Made by a program: the position numbers and the translations under genes. From the NCBI GenBank assembly GCA_024636555.1, contig JAGXGW010000079.1:1-52034 (forward strand): DNA of 52,034 bases. The letters run 5' to 3'. Origin of the DNA: Paracoccaceae bacterium (GTDB lineage Bacteria; Pseudomonadota; Alphaproteobacteria; Rhodobacterales; Rhodobacteraceae). Of the stretch, positions 1-9,339 are shown one piece after another; within the stretch, counting starts at the first letter, position 1; each line of letters starts with the position of its first letter. Below the pieces are notes generated by a model, which had not been told where the DNA came from, did no database searches, and saw only the letters and a list, made by a program, of their open reading frames with translations.

Positions 1-612
1 CCCCCGCCCCCAAGGCGACTCCCATCCCGGCAGGTCATCGGTGGAAGGTTTCCACAGCACGAAATCCATCGGGTTGCGCTTGTAGGGCGCCACTTCCACC
101 CTTGCGCCTGCGATCATGTCCTCGACCGTGCGACCCGACAACGCGCCGTATCGCGTGTAACTGTCCACGGCAAAGAGCACGTGGCCCTCCGCCGCATAGG
201 CGTGCCCCTTGGCAATCAGGTCCGCGATCATCGCGACCATTTGCGGGATGAACGCTGTGGCGCGCGGCATGTGATCCGGCTCCAGCGCGCCCAAAGCGCC
301 CATATCGTCGAGATACCAGCCAATCGTTTCTGCGGTGATCTCGCCAATGCTGCGGCCCGTGTCAGCGGCCTTGGCGTTGATCTTGTCATCCACGTCGGTG
401 AAATTGCGCACATATGTGACATGATCCAGCCCGTAGACATGGCGCAGCAGGCGGTAGAGCACATCGAACACCACAACAGGGCGCGCATTGCCCAGATGGG
501 CGCGGTCATAGACAGTGGGCCCGCAAACATACATCCGCACATCATCGGGCTTCAGAGGCGTAAACACCTCCTTATGGCGGGTCTTGGTGTTGTGCAGTTT
601 GATGGTCGTCAT
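1..612 (-). CDS. cysS: Cysteinyl-tRNA synthetase, N-terminal part (cut by window edge)
   Basis: Class I aminoacyl-tRNA synthetase that charges tRNA-Cys in the cytoplasm. The 204 visible codons begin [17 protein letters not shown]. They contain the YVCGPTVYD motif with the zinc-binding Cys at residue 30, followed by HLGN, the CysS version of the HIGH ATP-binding signature. The segment [13 protein letters not shown] is also typical of CysS. The remainder, including the KMSKS loop and the tRNA-binding domain, lies beyond the left edge. The start is the only suitable ATG and gives the usual CysS N-terminus. The gene is read away from the cyclophilin pair, which has its own terminator. The family call is very secure. 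Confidence 0.95.
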   Translation of the reverse strand, partial: MTTIKLHNTKTRHKEVFTPLKPDDVRMYVCGPTVYDRAHLGNARPVVVFDVLYRLLRHVYGLDHVTYVRNFTDVDDKINAKAADTGRSIGEITAETIGWYLDDMGALGALEPDHMPRATAFIPQMVAMIADLIAKGHAYAAEGHVLFAVDSYTRYGALSGRTVEDMIAGARVEVAPYKRNPMDFVLWKPSTDDLPGWESPWGRG

Positions 613-804
613 CGGGTCCTCACGCGCGGGTCCGCGGCGGGCTTAGCAACTTCAACTCTGGTTGGGAATAGAAGAACGCGCCGCCGCTTGGGTCAGGCGA
701 TAATGCAAATCGTGCAAATGGGTGCAAAAGCGTTCATTAGGCAAGCCTAGCGGCTGTGCAGCGCCTGCGCAATCACTCAAATGACGGAACGGCGCATGGC
801 GGAC

Positions 805-829
805 AAGAAAACGGGGCCGAAAGGCCCCG
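805..829 (-). terminator. Rho-independent terminator after the cyclophilin pair
   Basis: A 7-bp perfect GC stem (CGGGGCC/GGCCCCG) with a GAAA loop lies 25 bases past the stop of the exported cyclophilin. On the minus strand it is followed by a T-rich stretch (TTTTCTT), so it should end leftward transcription before cysS. Confidence 0.75.
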
Positions 830-853
830 CTCTAAGCGCATCTCTAGCGCTGA

Positions 854-1402
854 TCAGTCGATAACGGTGACTGTCTTCATGAGATCGGGCTGGCCGGTGA
901 CCATGCCGTTCTGTCCCGCGCCGCGCTTGATCGCATCGACAACATCCATCCCTTCGGTGACACGGCCCACGACCGTGTACTGACCGTTCAGGAAATGGCC
1001 CTCGTCGAACATGATGAAGAACTGGCTGTTGGCCGAGTTCGGGTTCTGGCTGCGCGCCATGCCCACGACGCCCCGGTCAAAGGGAATATCCGAGAATTCG
1101 GCGGCCAGATCGGGGCGGTTCGAGCCGCCCATGCCCGCGCGGGACATGTTGCCGCCCAGCTTGCCGAATTCGACATCGCCTGTCTGCGCCATGAACCCGT
1201 CGATCACGCGGTGGAACACGACCCCGTCATAACCGCCCTCTGCGGCGATTTCCGCGATCTGGGCCGCGTGAGCGGGGGCCACATCCTCAAGCAGGTCGAT
1301 CACAACGGTGCCGTTGGCCTCGCCCTCGACCTCGATCTGCAGGCTGGTGGCAAGCGCAGGCCCTGCGGCCAGAACGAAAGCGGCGGCGATGAGATTACGC
1401 AT
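854..1402 (-). CDS. Exported peptidyl-prolyl cis-trans isomerase (cyclophilin type)
   Basis: Cyclophilin of 182 aa that speeds proline isomerisation during folding. The first 18 or so residues (MRNLIAAAFVLAAGPALA) form a classical signal peptide, so it should act in the periplasm. The core has the FHRVIDGFMAQTGD signature around the catalytic Arg, the N-S-Q-F-F-I segment and the LNGQYTVVGRV strand. It overlaps the preceding cytosolic cyclophilin gene by 8 bases (ATGCGTAA), which points to translational coupling. The two proteins are clearly related, so a tandem duplication with one copy gaining an export signal is likely. The family call is secure; the cell location is inferred from the leader. 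Confidence 0.93.
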   Translation of the reverse strand: MRNLIAAAFVLAAGPALATSLQIEVEGEANGTVVIDLLEDVAPAHAAQIAEIAAEGGYDGVVFHRVIDGFMAQTGDVEFGKLGGNMSRAGMGGSNRPDLAAEFSDIPFDRGVVGMARSQNPNSANSQFFIMFDEGHFLNGQYTVVGRVTEGMDVVDAIKRGAGQNGMVTGQPDLMKTVTVID

Positions 1403-1901
1403 CGGCAGCCACCTTGACGCTGATCATGCGATCAGGATTTGCAGGCGGCTCGCCGCGCGCGAGGGCGTCGACATGCTCCATCCCGTCGATCACACGGCCA
1501 TAAACCGTGTACTGGCCGTTCAGGAAGCTGTTTTCCTTGAAGTTGATGAAGAACTGGCTGTTGGCGGAATTGGGGTTCTGGCTGCGCGCCGCACCCAAGG
1601 TGCCGCGGTCATGCGGCAGGCGCGAGAACTCGGCGGGCAGGTCCGGCAGATCCGAGCTGCCCGTTCCGGCACGGCGGATGTCGAAGCCGTCTTCCATATC
1701 GCCATGCTCGACATCGCCTGTCTGGGCCATGAAGCCTTCGATCACGCGATGGAAACAGACATTGTCATAGGCACCGGCGCGGGCCAGTTCTTTCATCCGC
1801 TCGCTATGCTTGGGGGCAACATCGGGCAAAAGCTCGATCGTGACGGTGCCGCCTTTGAGTTCGATCAGGATGGTGTTCTCTGGGTCTTTGATCTCGGGCA
1901 T
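1395..1901 (-). CDS. Cytosolic peptidyl-prolyl cis-trans isomerase (cyclophilin type)
   Basis: Cyclophilin of 168 aa without a signal peptide (begins MPEIKDPENTILIELKGG), so probably cytoplasmic. It shows the same FHRVIEGFMAQTGD catalytic signature, the RSQNPNSANSQFFI segment and the LNGQYTVYGRV strand as its downstream neighbour. The start is chosen because AAGGAGG lies 5 bases upstream; an ATG at 1928 extends the frame by 9 residues without a ribosome site. It is the first gene of a two-gene unit that shares one terminator. The opposite-strand pgk gene begins about 125 bases away, so both promoters lie between 1902 and 2026. Confidence 0.93.
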   Translation of the reverse strand: MPEIKDPENTILIELKGGTVTIELLPDVAPKHSERMKELARAGAYDNVCFHRVIEGFMAQTGDVEHGDMEDGFDIRRAGTGSSDLPDLPAEFSRLPHDRGTLGAARSQNPNSANSQFFINFKENSFLNGQYTVYGRVIDGMEHVDALARGEPPANPDRMISVKVAADA

Positions 1902-2026
1902 CTGGGCCTCCTTGGAATGCTGTCGCACAGATACCTAAGGCCCCTGCGCCCGATTGCCAAGCGGGGTGTTGACGCAAGCGCGTGTTCACGCCATCAGATG
2001 CGCGGGCAAACCCTCGGAGAGCGGAA

Positions 2027-3211
2027 ATGGCGTGGAAGACACTTGATGACATGGACCTTGAGGGCAAACGCGTCCTCGTGCGGGTGGATATCAACGTGCC
2101 CGTCGACAAGGGCCGCGTCACCGATCCCACACGGATCGAGAAGATCGCCCCCACCGTCCGCGACATCCTGCGCCGTGGCGGGCGCGTGCTGCTGGTCGCG
2201 CATTTCGGACGCCCCAAGGGCAAGGTGGTGCTGGATATGTCGCTGCGGGTGACTGTCCCCGCGCTGGAGAACGTGCTGGAGCGGCATGTGACATTTGTCG
2301 AGACGTTCGACGGTGCGGAGGCCGCCACCAATGACGTGGTGATGATGGAAAACATCCGCTTCCATCCGGGCGAGGAGACAAACGACCCCGCCTTTGCCGC
2401 GGAACTGGCGGAACTGGCGCAAATCTATTGCAACGATGCCTTCTCGGCCGCGCACCGCGCCCATGCCTCGACCGAGGGGCTGGCGCATCTGATGCCTGCC
2501 TGTGCGGGACGGCAGATGGAGGCGGAACTGCGCGCGCTGGAGGCCGCGCTCAGCAAACCGAAGCGGCCCGTGGGAGCGGTTGTCGGCGGCGCGAAAGTGT
2601 CGAGCAAGATCGCCCTGCTGGAGAACCTTGTCGAGAAGCTGGATGTGCTGGTGATCGGTGGCGGCATGGCCAATACCTTTCTGGCAGCCCAAGGCGCGGA
2701 GTTGGGCAAGTCGTTGCAGGAGAAAGACTATCTCGACACGGCCCGCGATATTCTGGCGGCAGCGCAGCGGACCGGCTGCAAGGTGATCCTGCCGGTCGAC
2801 GGCAAGGTGGCGCGCAGCTTCGGCGCGGGCGTGCCCTTCGATGTGGTGGCGATGGGGCCGGATACCATTCTGGAAGAAGACCAGATGGTGCTGGATGCGG
2901 GGCCACAGTCGATCAAGGCGATTACCGATGCCTTCGACAGGCTGGAGACGCTGATCTGGAACGGGCCGCTGGGCGCATTCGAAATCGCGCCCTTCGACGA
3001 GGCCACGATGGTGACGGCCCGCCATGCCGCATCCCTGACGCGCGCGGGCAAGCTGATCACGGTCGCCGGCGGCGGCGATACGGTGGCCGCGCTGCACACG
3101 GCCGGGGTTGCCGATGATTTCAGCTATATCAGCACGGCGGGCGGCGCCTTTCTGGAATGGATGGAGGGCAAGACCCTCCCCGGCGTGGCGGCCCTGACCC
3201 AAAGCACCTGA
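2027..3211 (+). CDS. pgk: Phosphoglycerate kinase
   Basis: Glycolytic and gluconeogenic enzyme transferring phosphate between 1,3-bisphosphoglycerate and ADP. The protein is 394 aa, the normal length. The N-terminal signature [14 protein letters not shown], the HFGRPKG substrate loop, the GGAKVSSKI segment, the WNGPLGAFE strand and the C-terminal nucleotide-site motif [11 protein letters not shown] are all present. The start is the ATG preceded by GGAGAGCGG. A start at 1982 would add 15 residues not typical of the family. It is followed by the FtsB-like gene 165 bases downstream. Confidence 0.97.
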   Translation: MAWKTLDDMDLEGKRVLVRVDINVPVDKGRVTDPTRIEKIAPTVRDILRRGGRVLLVAHFGRPKGKVVLDMSLRVTVPALENVLERHVTFVETFDGAEAATNDVVMMENIRFHPGEETNDPAFAAELAELAQIYCNDAFSAAHRAHASTEGLAHLMPACAGRQMEAELRALEAALSKPKRPVGAVVGGAKVSSKIALLENLVEKLDVLVIGGGMANTFLAAQGAELGKSLQEKDYLDTARDILAAAQRTGCKVILPVDGKVARSFGAGVPFDVVAMGPDTILEEDQMVLDAGPQSIKAITDAFDRLETLIWNGPLGAFEIAPFDEATMVTARHAASLTRAGKLITVAGGGDTVAALHTAGVADDFSYISTAGGAFLEWMEGKTLPGVAALTQST

Positions 3212-3375
3212 GGCGCGCGGCGCGCGTGGATATTTGTGGCAAGCAGAAGCAGCATCCTCCGGAATGCCAATTCCCGCTGAATTCCGGAAGTTAGCGCGAA
3301 AAAGGATTCACATTCCGAATCACCTGTGGCATGGTTGGCCAAAGCGTCGGCACAGGCGCAGATCAAGGCAGAGCA

Positions 3376-3675
3376 ATGACATCCCGCACGCGTCCCGCAT
3401 TTGGCGTCATGATATTTTTCGCCGTGGCTTTCAGCCTTGGTGCCTATTTCACCTTTGCGGCCGTGCAGGGCAATTACGGATTGTTCCGCCGCGCCGAAGT
3501 GACCGCCGATGCCGATAAACTTCGGCTGGAACTGGCCGCCCTTCAGGCGCGCGTCACGCGGATGGAAAACCTGACGCGGCGCCTGTCGGATGATTTTCTG
3601 GACCTCGACCTGCTGGACCAGCAGGCCCGCGATGTGCTGGGCCTGATGCGCGCCGACGAGATCGTGGTGCGCTGA
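3376..3675 (+). CDS. ftsB: Septum formation initiator, FtsB/DivIC family
   Basis: Small (99 aa) bitopic membrane protein of the divisome. Residues about 8-28 form one membrane segment (FGVMIFFAVAFSLGAYFTF), followed by a periplasmic coiled coil (about 40-75, rich in Leu/Arg/Glu heptads) and a short C-terminal domain ending RADEIVVR. This architecture, and the position between pgk and the pyruvate dehydrogenase genes, fits the alphaproteobacterial FtsB-like family. FtsB bridges FtsL and FtsQ at the division site. Start chosen for the AAGG box 7 bases upstream; a start at 3331 adds 15 hydrophilic residues. The name is by family resemblance; sequence identity in this family is low. Confidence 0.8.
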   Translation: MTSRTRPAFGVMIFFAVAFSLGAYFTFAAVQGNYGLFRRAEVTADADKLRLELAALQARVTRMENLTRRLSDDFLDLDLLDQQARDVLGLMRADEIVVR

Positions 3676-3782
3676 CCGGCCCCGTACCCCTGATCATTTT
3701 GATGTCCGGTGTTGCCGTTTTTCGCTGCCCGCAGCTTTGACAAAGTTTGCACTCGCATCGCGGCGGTGAATCCTGTATTAAA

Positions 3783-3800
3783 TAGTTTAACGCTAAACTA
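3783..3800 (+). promoter_or_regulatory. Perfect inverted repeat before pdhA (putative operator)
   Basis: TAGTTTA-ACGC-TAAACTA is a perfect 7+7 dyad 26 bases before the pdhA start codon and just ahead of its AGGAGGGG ribosome site. It is AT-rich in an otherwise GC-rich window and has no T-run, so an operator is more likely than a terminator. A TTGACA element lies upstream at about 3738-3743, but I see no convincing matching -10. The regulator is unknown. Confidence 0.45.
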
Positions 3801-3826
3801 TATTGATCAGCAGGAGGGGACGCCGC

Positions 3827-4837
3827 ATGGCGACGAGAAAAAGCCCAAAGGAGTCAAATGTTTCAGCCGACGCGTTGAAAGCCTATTACCGCGACATGCT
3901 GCTGATCCGGCGATTCGAGGAAAAGGCCGGCCAGTTGTACGGCATGGGGCTGATCGGGGGTTTCTGCCATCTCTATATCGGGCAGGAAGCTGTGGTCGTC
4001 GGGCTGGAAGCTGCCGCCGAGGAAGGCGACAAGCGCATCACCTCCTACCGCGATCATGGCCATATGCTGGCCTGCGGCATGGACCCGAACGGTGTGATGG
4101 CCGAGCTGACGGGCCGCGAGGGCGGCTATTCCAAAGGCAAGGGCGGCTCGATGCATATGTTCTCGAAAGAGAAGCATTTCTACGGCGGCCACGGGATCGT
4201 CGGCGCGCAGGTGCCGCTGGGCGCAGGACTGGCCTTTGCCGACAAATATCTCGACAACAAGCGGGTGACATTCGCCTATTTCGGCGATGGCGCGGCCAAT
4301 CAGGGACAGGTCTACGAAACGTTCAACATGGCGGCCCTTTGGAAACTGCCGGTGATCTTCGTGATCGAGAACAACCAGTATGCGATGGGCACCTCGCAGC
4401 AACGCTCCACCTCCTCGGCGGAAATCTACGAGCGCGGCCATGCGTTCGGCATTCCCGGCGAGGCGGTTGACGGGATGGATGTGCTGGCGGTGAAGGCGGC
4501 GGGCGAGAAGGCCGTAGCGCATTGCCGCTCGGGCGACGGCCCGTATATCCTCGAGATCAAGACCTATCGCTACCGCGGCCATTCGATGTCCGACCCCGCA
4601 AAGTACCGCACCCGCGAGGAAGTGCAGAAAATGCGCGACGAGAAAGATGCGATCGAGCATGTCCGCGATCTGCTGCTGGGCGGCAAACACGCGACCGAGG
4701 AGGACCTCAAGGCGATCGACAAGGAAATCAAGGACATCGTGAATGCAAGCGCAGAATTTGCCAAGGAAAGCCCCGAGCCGGACCTGAGCGAGCTTTGGAC
4801 CGATATCTACGCCGCCGAAGTGCCGCAGAACGTGTAA
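3827..4837 (+). CDS. pdhA: Pyruvate dehydrogenase E1 component, alpha subunit
   Basis: Thiamine-diphosphate-dependent E1-alpha (336 aa) of the pyruvate dehydrogenase complex, which decarboxylates pyruvate and passes the acetyl group to E2. Family marks seen: [12 protein letters not shown], the [11 protein letters not shown] stretch, the [12 protein letters not shown] thiamine-diphosphate/Mg motif, the [11 protein letters not shown] strand and the phosphorylation-loop-like [16 protein letters not shown] strong AGGAGGGG box 7 bases upstream sets the start; 3803 would add eight residues. First gene of pdhA-pdhB-pdhC, with gaps of only 13 and 11 bases, so certainly an operon. A dyad lies in its leader. 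Confidence 0.97.
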   Translation: MATRKSPKESNVSADALKAYYRDMLLIRRFEEKAGQLYGMGLIGGFCHLYIGQEAVVVGLEAAAEEGDKRITSYRDHGHMLACGMDPNGVMAELTGREGGYSKGKGGSMHMFSKEKHFYGGHGIVGAQVPLGAGLAFADKYLDNKRVTFAYFGDGAANQGQVYETFNMAALWKLPVIFVIENNQYAMGTSQQRSTSSAEIYERGHAFGIPGEAVDGMDVLAVKAAGEKAVAHCRSGDGPYILEIKTYRYRGHSMSDPAKYRTREEVQKMRDEKDAIEHVRDLLLGGKHATEEDLKAIDKEIKDIVNASAEFAKESPEPDLSELWTDIYAAEVPQNV

Positions 4838-4850
4838 GGGAGAGAAGAAC

Positions 4851-6230
4851 ATGGCAACCGAGATTTTGATGCCCGCCCTGTCGCCGACGATGGAAGAAGG
4901 CACGCTGGCGAAATGGCTGGTCAAGGAAGGCGATACCGTCAAGGCGGGCGACATTCTGGCCGAGATCGAGACCGACAAGGCCACGATGGAATTCGAGGCC
5001 GTTGACGAGGGCGTAATCGGCAAGCTGCTGATCAGCGAGGGCACCGAAGGCGTGAAGGTGAATGCCGCCATCGCCGTGATGCTGGACGAGGGCGAGAGCA
5101 TGGAGGATGCGGATGCTGCCAAGCCCGCCGCCCCTGAGGCCAAGCCCGCGCAGGCCCCCGCCAAAGCCGAGGCTCCCGCGAAAGAGGCCCCTGCCCCCGC
5201 AACGGCCAAGGCCCCCAAGCAGGAACCCGACTGGCCCGAAGGCACCGAGGTCAAGAAACAGACCGTCCGCGAGGCTTTGCGCGATGGCATGGCCGAGGAA
5301 ATGCGCCGCGATCCAAATGTGTTCCTGATGGGCGAGGAAGTGGCCGAGTATCAGGGCGCTTACAAGATTTCCCAAGGGATGCTGGATGAATTCGGCCCCA
5401 AGCGCGTGATCGACACGCCGATTACCGAGCACGGTTTCGCGGGTATCGCCGTGGGTGCGGCCTTTGGCGGGTTACGCCCGATCGTGGAATTCATGACCTT
5501 CAACTTCGCCATGCAGGCGATGGACCAGATCATCAACTCGGCGGCCAAGACGCTTTATATGTCGGGTGGTCAGATGGGTGCGCCGATGGTGTTTCGCGGC
5601 CCGAACGGGGCGGCGGCACGGGTGGGCGCGCAGCACTCCCAGGACTATGCGGCATGGTACGCCTCCATCCCCGGCCTGAAAGTGGTGATGCCCTATTCGG
5701 CGGCGGATTATAAAGGCCTGATGAAAACCGCGATCCGCGATCCCAACCCTGTGATCTTCCTCGAAAACGAGATACTCTACGGGCGCAGTTTCGATGTACC
5801 TGTGCTGGATGACTATACGGTGCCGTTCGGCAAGGCCAAGATCTGGCGCGAGGGCACGGATGTGACCATCGTCAGCTTCGGCATCGGCATGACCTATGCC
5901 TTGGAGGCGGCGGAACGTCTTGCCGGTGACGGGATCAGCGCCGAGGTGATCGACCTGCGGACCCTGCGCCCGCTGGATTACGACACGCTGATCGCCTCTG
6001 TCAAAAAGACCAACCGCTGTGTGACCGTCGAGGAAGGCTTCCCCGTCGGCTCGATCAGCAACCACCTGTCGGCCTATATCATGGAAAACGCGTTCGATTA
6101 TCTGGATGCGCCGGTGATCAACTGCACCGGCAAGGACGTGCCCATGCCCTATGCCGCCAATCTGGAAAAGCTGGCGCTGGTGACCACGGATGAAGTTGTC
6201 GAAGCCGTCAAAAAAGTGACCTACCGCTAA
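4851..6230 (+). CDS. pdhB: Pyruvate dehydrogenase E1 component, beta subunit, with N-terminal lipoyl domain
   Basis: E1-beta of 459 aa, about 130 residues longer than the plain subunit because an E2-like lipoyl domain is fused in front. Residues 1-80 match a biotinyl-lipoyl domain with Lys43 in ETDKATMEF as the lipoylation site. Residues about 85-130 are an Ala/Pro/Lys flexible linker. From about 135 on is the transketolase-like E1-beta fold, with [28 protein letters not shown], the [16 protein letters not shown] segment and a C-terminal domain ending EAVKKVTYR. This fusion is usual in alphaproteobacteria. The lipoyl domain is nearly identical to that of the next gene, which suggests duplication within the operon. 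Confidence 0.96.
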   Translation: MATEILMPALSPTMEEGTLAKWLVKEGDTVKAGDILAEIETDKATMEFEAVDEGVIGKLLISEGTEGVKVNAAIAVMLDEGESMEDADAAKPAAPEAKPAQAPAKAEAPAKEAPAPATAKAPKQEPDWPEGTEVKKQTVREALRDGMAEEMRRDPNVFLMGEEVAEYQGAYKISQGMLDEFGPKRVIDTPITEHGFAGIAVGAAFGGLRPIVEFMTFNFAMQAMDQIINSAAKTLYMSGGQMGAPMVFRGPNGAAARVGAQHSQDYAAWYASIPGLKVVMPYSAADYKGLMKTAIRDPNPVIFLENEILYGRSFDVPVLDDYTVPFGKAKIWREGTDVTIVSFGIGMTYALEAAERLAGDGISAEVIDLRTLRPLDYDTLIASVKKTNRCVTVEEGFPVGSISNHLSAYIMENAFDYLDAPVINCTGKDVPMPYAANLEKLALVTTDEVVEAVKKVTYR

Positions 6231-6241
6231 GGAGACAGGCG

Positions 6242-7609
6242 ATGTCGATTGAAATTCTGATGCCCGCTTTGTCGCCCACGATGGAAGAGGGAACATTGGC
6301 CAAATGGCTGGTCAAGGAAGGCGATACGGTAGCGGCGGGCGATCTGCTGGCCGAGATCGAGACAGACAAGGCCACGATGGAATTCGAGGCCGTGGATGAA
6401 GGCGTGATCGGCAAGCTGCTGGTGGCGGAAGGGACCGAGGGGGTGAAAGTCAACTCGCCCATCGCGGTGCTGCTGGAAGATGGCGAGAGTGCCGCAGATG
6501 CCGAGGCGGCGCCGAAGGCGAATGCGGGGGCGGAGACCGCCAAGTCGGAAGCGACCAAGGCTAAAGAAGCGCCAAGTGAGGCTGAGGGCGAGGCGGAGGC
6601 TGAAGCAGCGTCCAAGGGGGCGGGTCCAGCCCCGACGGGCAAGGATGGCGGGCGTATCTTCGCCTCGCCGCTGGCGCGGCGGATCGCGGCTGACAAGGGG
6701 CTTGATCTGGCGGAGATTTCCGGCTCCGGCCCGCATGGCCGGATCGTGAAAGCCGATGTGGAGGATGCCAAGCCGCAGGCCAAGGCAGCCAGAGCCGCTG
6801 CGCCCAAGGCCGAGGCTGGCAAGGGCGATTCTGCAAAGCCAGACGCGCCCAAAGCGGCGGCAGGCGCGATGCCCACCGGCCCCTCGACCGAGACAGTTCT
6901 CAAGATGTACGAAGGCCGCGCCTATACCGAGATCAAGCTGGACGGCATGCGCAAGACCATCGCCGCCCGCCTGACAGAGGCAAAGCAGACGATCCCGCAT
7001 TTCTATCTGCGCCGTGACATCGAACTGGATGCGCTGATGGCGTTCCGGTCCAAGCTGAACGCGCAGCTTGAGGCGCGTGGCGTGAAGCTGTCGGTCAACG
7101 ACTTCATCATCAAGGCCTGTGCGCTGGCGCTGCAACAGGTGCCTGCGGCCAATGCGGTCTGGGCTGGCGACCGTGTGTTGCAACTCACACCGTCCGATGT
7201 GGCCGTGGCTGTGGCGATCGAGGGCGGGTTGTTCACGCCGGTGCTGAAGGATGCGGAGATGAAATCGCTTTCGGCGCTGAGTGCCGAGATGAAGGATCTC
7301 GCGGCGCGGGCGAAGTCGAAAAAGCTGGCCCCGCATGAATATAAGGGTGGCAGCTTTGCGATTTCCAATCTGGGGATGTTCGGGATCGACAATTTCGATG
7401 CGGTGATCAACCCGCCGCACGGGGCCATTCTGGCTGTCGGCGCGGGCGTCAAGAAACCGGTGGTCGGCAAGGACGGGGCGCTGGCTGTGGCCACGGTCAT
7501 GTCGGTGACGCTGTCGGTGGATCACCGCGTGATCGACGGGGCCTTGGGCGCGCAGTTGTTGCAGGCGATCAAGGACAATCTGGAGAACCCGCTGGCCATG
7601 CTGGCCTGA
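6242..7609 (+). CDS. pdhC: Dihydrolipoyllysine acetyltransferase (E2) of pyruvate dehydrogenase
   Basis: E2 core of the complex (455 aa); moves the acetyl group from lipoyl-lysine to coenzyme A. The order is: lipoyl domain (1-80, lipoyl Lys43), an Ala/Lys/Glu-rich linker, a peripheral subunit-binding domain around residues 135-170 ([15 protein letters not shown] with [11 protein letters not shown]), a second linker, and the catalytic domain from about 225. The catalytic DHRVIDG motif puts the active His at residue 428 and Asp at 432. There is a single lipoyl domain. The E3 gene (lpd) does not follow; instead a hairpin and unrelated accessory genes come next. Confidence 0.96.
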   Translation: MSIEILMPALSPTMEEGTLAKWLVKEGDTVAAGDLLAEIETDKATMEFEAVDEGVIGKLLVAEGTEGVKVNSPIAVLLEDGESAADAEAAPKANAGAETAKSEATKAKEAPSEAEGEAEAEAASKGAGPAPTGKDGGRIFASPLARRIAADKGLDLAEISGSGPHGRIVKADVEDAKPQAKAARAAAPKAEAGKGDSAKPDAPKAAAGAMPTGPSTETVLKMYEGRAYTEIKLDGMRKTIAARLTEAKQTIPHFYLRRDIELDALMAFRSKLNAQLEARGVKLSVNDFIIKACALALQQVPAANAVWAGDRVLQLTPSDVAVAVAIEGGLFTPVLKDAEMKSLSALSAEMKDLAARAKSKKLAPHEYKGGSFAISNLGMFGIDNFDAVINPPHGAILAVGAGVKKPVVGKDGALAVATVMSVTLSVDHRVIDGALGAQLLQAIKDNLENPLAMLA

Positions 7610-7672
7610 TCTTGCACGCCTGATCTTTCGCGCCAGCATTGGCCTGTCAGCTCGCGCAACTTACGACAAACT

Positions 7673-7709
7673 CAACCCCCGCATAAGGATATCACCTATG
7701 CGGGGGTTG
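7673..7709 (+). terminator. Hairpin after pdhC, likely end of the pdh operon
   Basis: A perfect 13-bp stem (CAACCCCCGCATA and its complement) around an 11-base loop lies 64 bases past the pdhC stop. There is no real T-run, so termination strength is uncertain. It may act mainly as an RNA-stabilising 3' end. Confidence 0.6.
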
Positions 7710-7816
7710 GAATTTGCAATTAACGCAATTTTAACCTATTCTCGTTGCAGAGCAGCAAGGGGAATGGCGCAGCACAACAATGCGGGACAAACCTGCAAGG
7801 CCGCGTCTGGGTCAAC

Positions 7817-8422
7817 ATGGGCATCACAGCGCCGGAGAACGAACAGTTTTTCCGCAAGACGTCGCGCCATTTCGCGGAGATGCGAAATCCGGAGCGCGTT
7901 TCGGCACGGGCATCGATACCTTTTCCGACAGACTGGTTCGATATTCCGCATGACCGGTTTGCCGATTTCGGGGCGATGACCTATCTGGCGAGCCTCGTCC
8001 CCTTCCACCGCGAGAAAACACTGGCGCGCGCGCAATTCTATTTCGAGCCGGCGCTGCGCCTTGGCCAATACCGGATGTTCCGCTCCGACGGTTTTCCCCG
8101 CGCCTTCATCACATGGGCGGGATTGTCGCCAAAGGCGGAAATGGCTTTTGCCGTGGATCATCAGCCACTCGCACCCGAGGATTGGACCAGCGGCAATTCG
8201 GTCTGGTTGATTGATTTCGTGGCGCCTTTCGGCCAGTTCGACCAGATCATCGCGATGTTGACGCAGAACCCGGAGATCAAGCAGTTACGCACCTTGTGGC
8301 ATAACAAAACGGGCGAGAAATTCAGGATCATTCAATGGAATCGCATTGAGGGTGAGACGACGATCGGAATGCGCTCTTTCGGACAGAACCAGTTTCGCAA
8401 ACTCCTGAAAGGGGAAAGCTGA
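7817..8422 (+). CDS. Toxin-activating lysine acyltransferase, HlyC/RtxC family
   Basis: Protein of 201 aa resembling HlyC, which transfers fatty acyl groups from acyl carrier protein to internal lysines of RTX toxins. The segment EDWTSGNSVWLIDFVAPFGQ (residues 121-140) matches the hallmark HlyC stretch almost word for word and includes the conserved Asp (133). His64 in LVPFHREK sits where the catalytic His of HlyC lies. The motif PRAFITWAGLS also fits. The frame is open back to a TTG at 7745, but the ATG at 7817 gives the better N-terminus; its ribosome site is weak. One base separates it from the VCBS-Hint gene, implying co-translation. No RTX toxin gene is in the window, so the substrate is unknown. 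Family call strong, role inferred. Confidence 0.88.
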   Translation: MGITAPENEQFFRKTSRHFAEMRNPERVSARASIPFPTDWFDIPHDRFADFGAMTYLASLVPFHREKTLARAQFYFEPALRLGQYRMFRSDGFPRAFITWAGLSPKAEMAFAVDHQPLAPEDWTSGNSVWLIDFVAPFGQFDQIIAMLTQNPEIKQLRTLWHNKTGEKFRIIQWNRIEGETTIGMRSFGQNQFRKLLKGES

Positions 8423-8423
8423 C

Positions 8424-9290
8424 ATGGGCGCGAATATCGTCGGCACCACGACAGGCAGCGTGATCGAGAAAAGCGGCATTCCCGCGACGGGTGATCTGGA
8501 CAACAGCAGCGGCGGCGGTGCCGGAACGTGGAGCATCGCAACCGCCCCGACCTATGGCACCGTCACCATCGACAGCAACGGGTTGTGGACCTACACGCTG
8601 GATGACAGCAATCCGGCCGTCGATGCTCTGAATGCGGGTGAGACACTGACCGATGATTTCGTGGTGCGGTTAAGCAATGTTTTCACAGACACCCAGACCA
8701 TCACCATCACGATCAACGGGGTGCCATGTTTCCTGCGCGGCACCCGCATCGATACGCCGGACGGGCCGCGCCGTGTCGAGACCTTGCGCGCGGGCGATCA
8801 GGTGCACACGCTGGATGCCGGACCGCAGCGGATCGTCTGGATCGGCAGCGATGTTGCGGACGGCAGCGATCGTGATGCGCCCGTGCTGATCCGCGAGGGA
8901 GCCTTGGGCAACCGGGCGGATCTTTATGTCTCGCCGCAGCACCGTATGCTGATCCGTGATCCGCGCAGCGAATTGCACAGCGCCGAACCGGAGGTTCTGG
9001 TCGCGGCGGTGCATCTGGTGAACGGCACGACCATTCGGCGTGCCACCTTCGGGGAGGTGGAATATTTCCATATCCTGCTGGACCAGCACCAGATCATCTT
9101 TGCCGAAGGTGCGCCGTCCGAGAGTTTCTTCGCCGGCAGCGACTGGGCGGCAGAAATCCCTGCGGTTGCGGCATGGTGCCGCCGGTTGAGGAAACACGCG
9201 CCGGTCGCATGGGGCCGTGCGATGCGACCTGCCCGCCCGCTGGCGCGCGGCTATGAAGGCCGCGTTCTGGCGCAGGCCAGGGCGGGCTGA
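8424..9290 (+). CDS. VCBS-repeat plus Hint (Hedgehog/intein) domain protein
   Basis: Protein of 288 aa. Residues about 1-97 form a VCBS-like Ig-type module (GTWSIATAPTYGTVTIDSNG, then LWTYTLDDSNPAVDALNAGE). From Cys102 a Hint_2 domain begins: CFLRGTRIDTPDGPRRVETLRAGDQV, then YVSPQHRML, and YFHILLDQHQIIFAEG near 225-240. The block after it (ESFFAGSDW) is standard for the bacterial Hint_2 family, which lacks a C-terminal extein, so splicing is unlikely and self-cleavage at Cys102 is possible. Only two lysines are present (16 and 257). The start has AAAGGGG upstream and follows the acyltransferase stop by one base. No signal peptide is visible; type I secretion is a guess. Function unknown. Confidence 0.85.
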   Translation: MGANIVGTTTGSVIEKSGIPATGDLDNSSGGGAGTWSIATAPTYGTVTIDSNGLWTYTLDDSNPAVDALNAGETLTDDFVVRLSNVFTDTQTITITINGVPCFLRGTRIDTPDGPRRVETLRAGDQVHTLDAGPQRIVWIGSDVADGSDRDAPVLIREGALGNRADLYVSPQHRMLIRDPRSELHSAEPEVLVAAVHLVNGTTIRRATFGEVEYFHILLDQHQIIFAEGAPSESFFAGSDWAAEIPAVAAWCRRLRKHAPVAWGRAMRPARPLARGYEGRVLAQARAG

Positions 9291-9339
9291 GGCGGTCTGC
9301 TCCGCGCGGCCCGCCCCCGGTCCTGCCCAGTGCGCCGCC

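Noticed and set aside
1994..3202. 402-codon frame opposite pgk
   Set aside because: Antisense shadow of a certain gene; composition is His/Arg/Gln-rich and no family match is seen.
7745..7816. Longer TTG start for the HlyC-type acyltransferase
   Set aside because: The additional 24 residues lack family resemblance and the ATG at 7817 gives a normal N-terminus, although the ribosome site there is weak.
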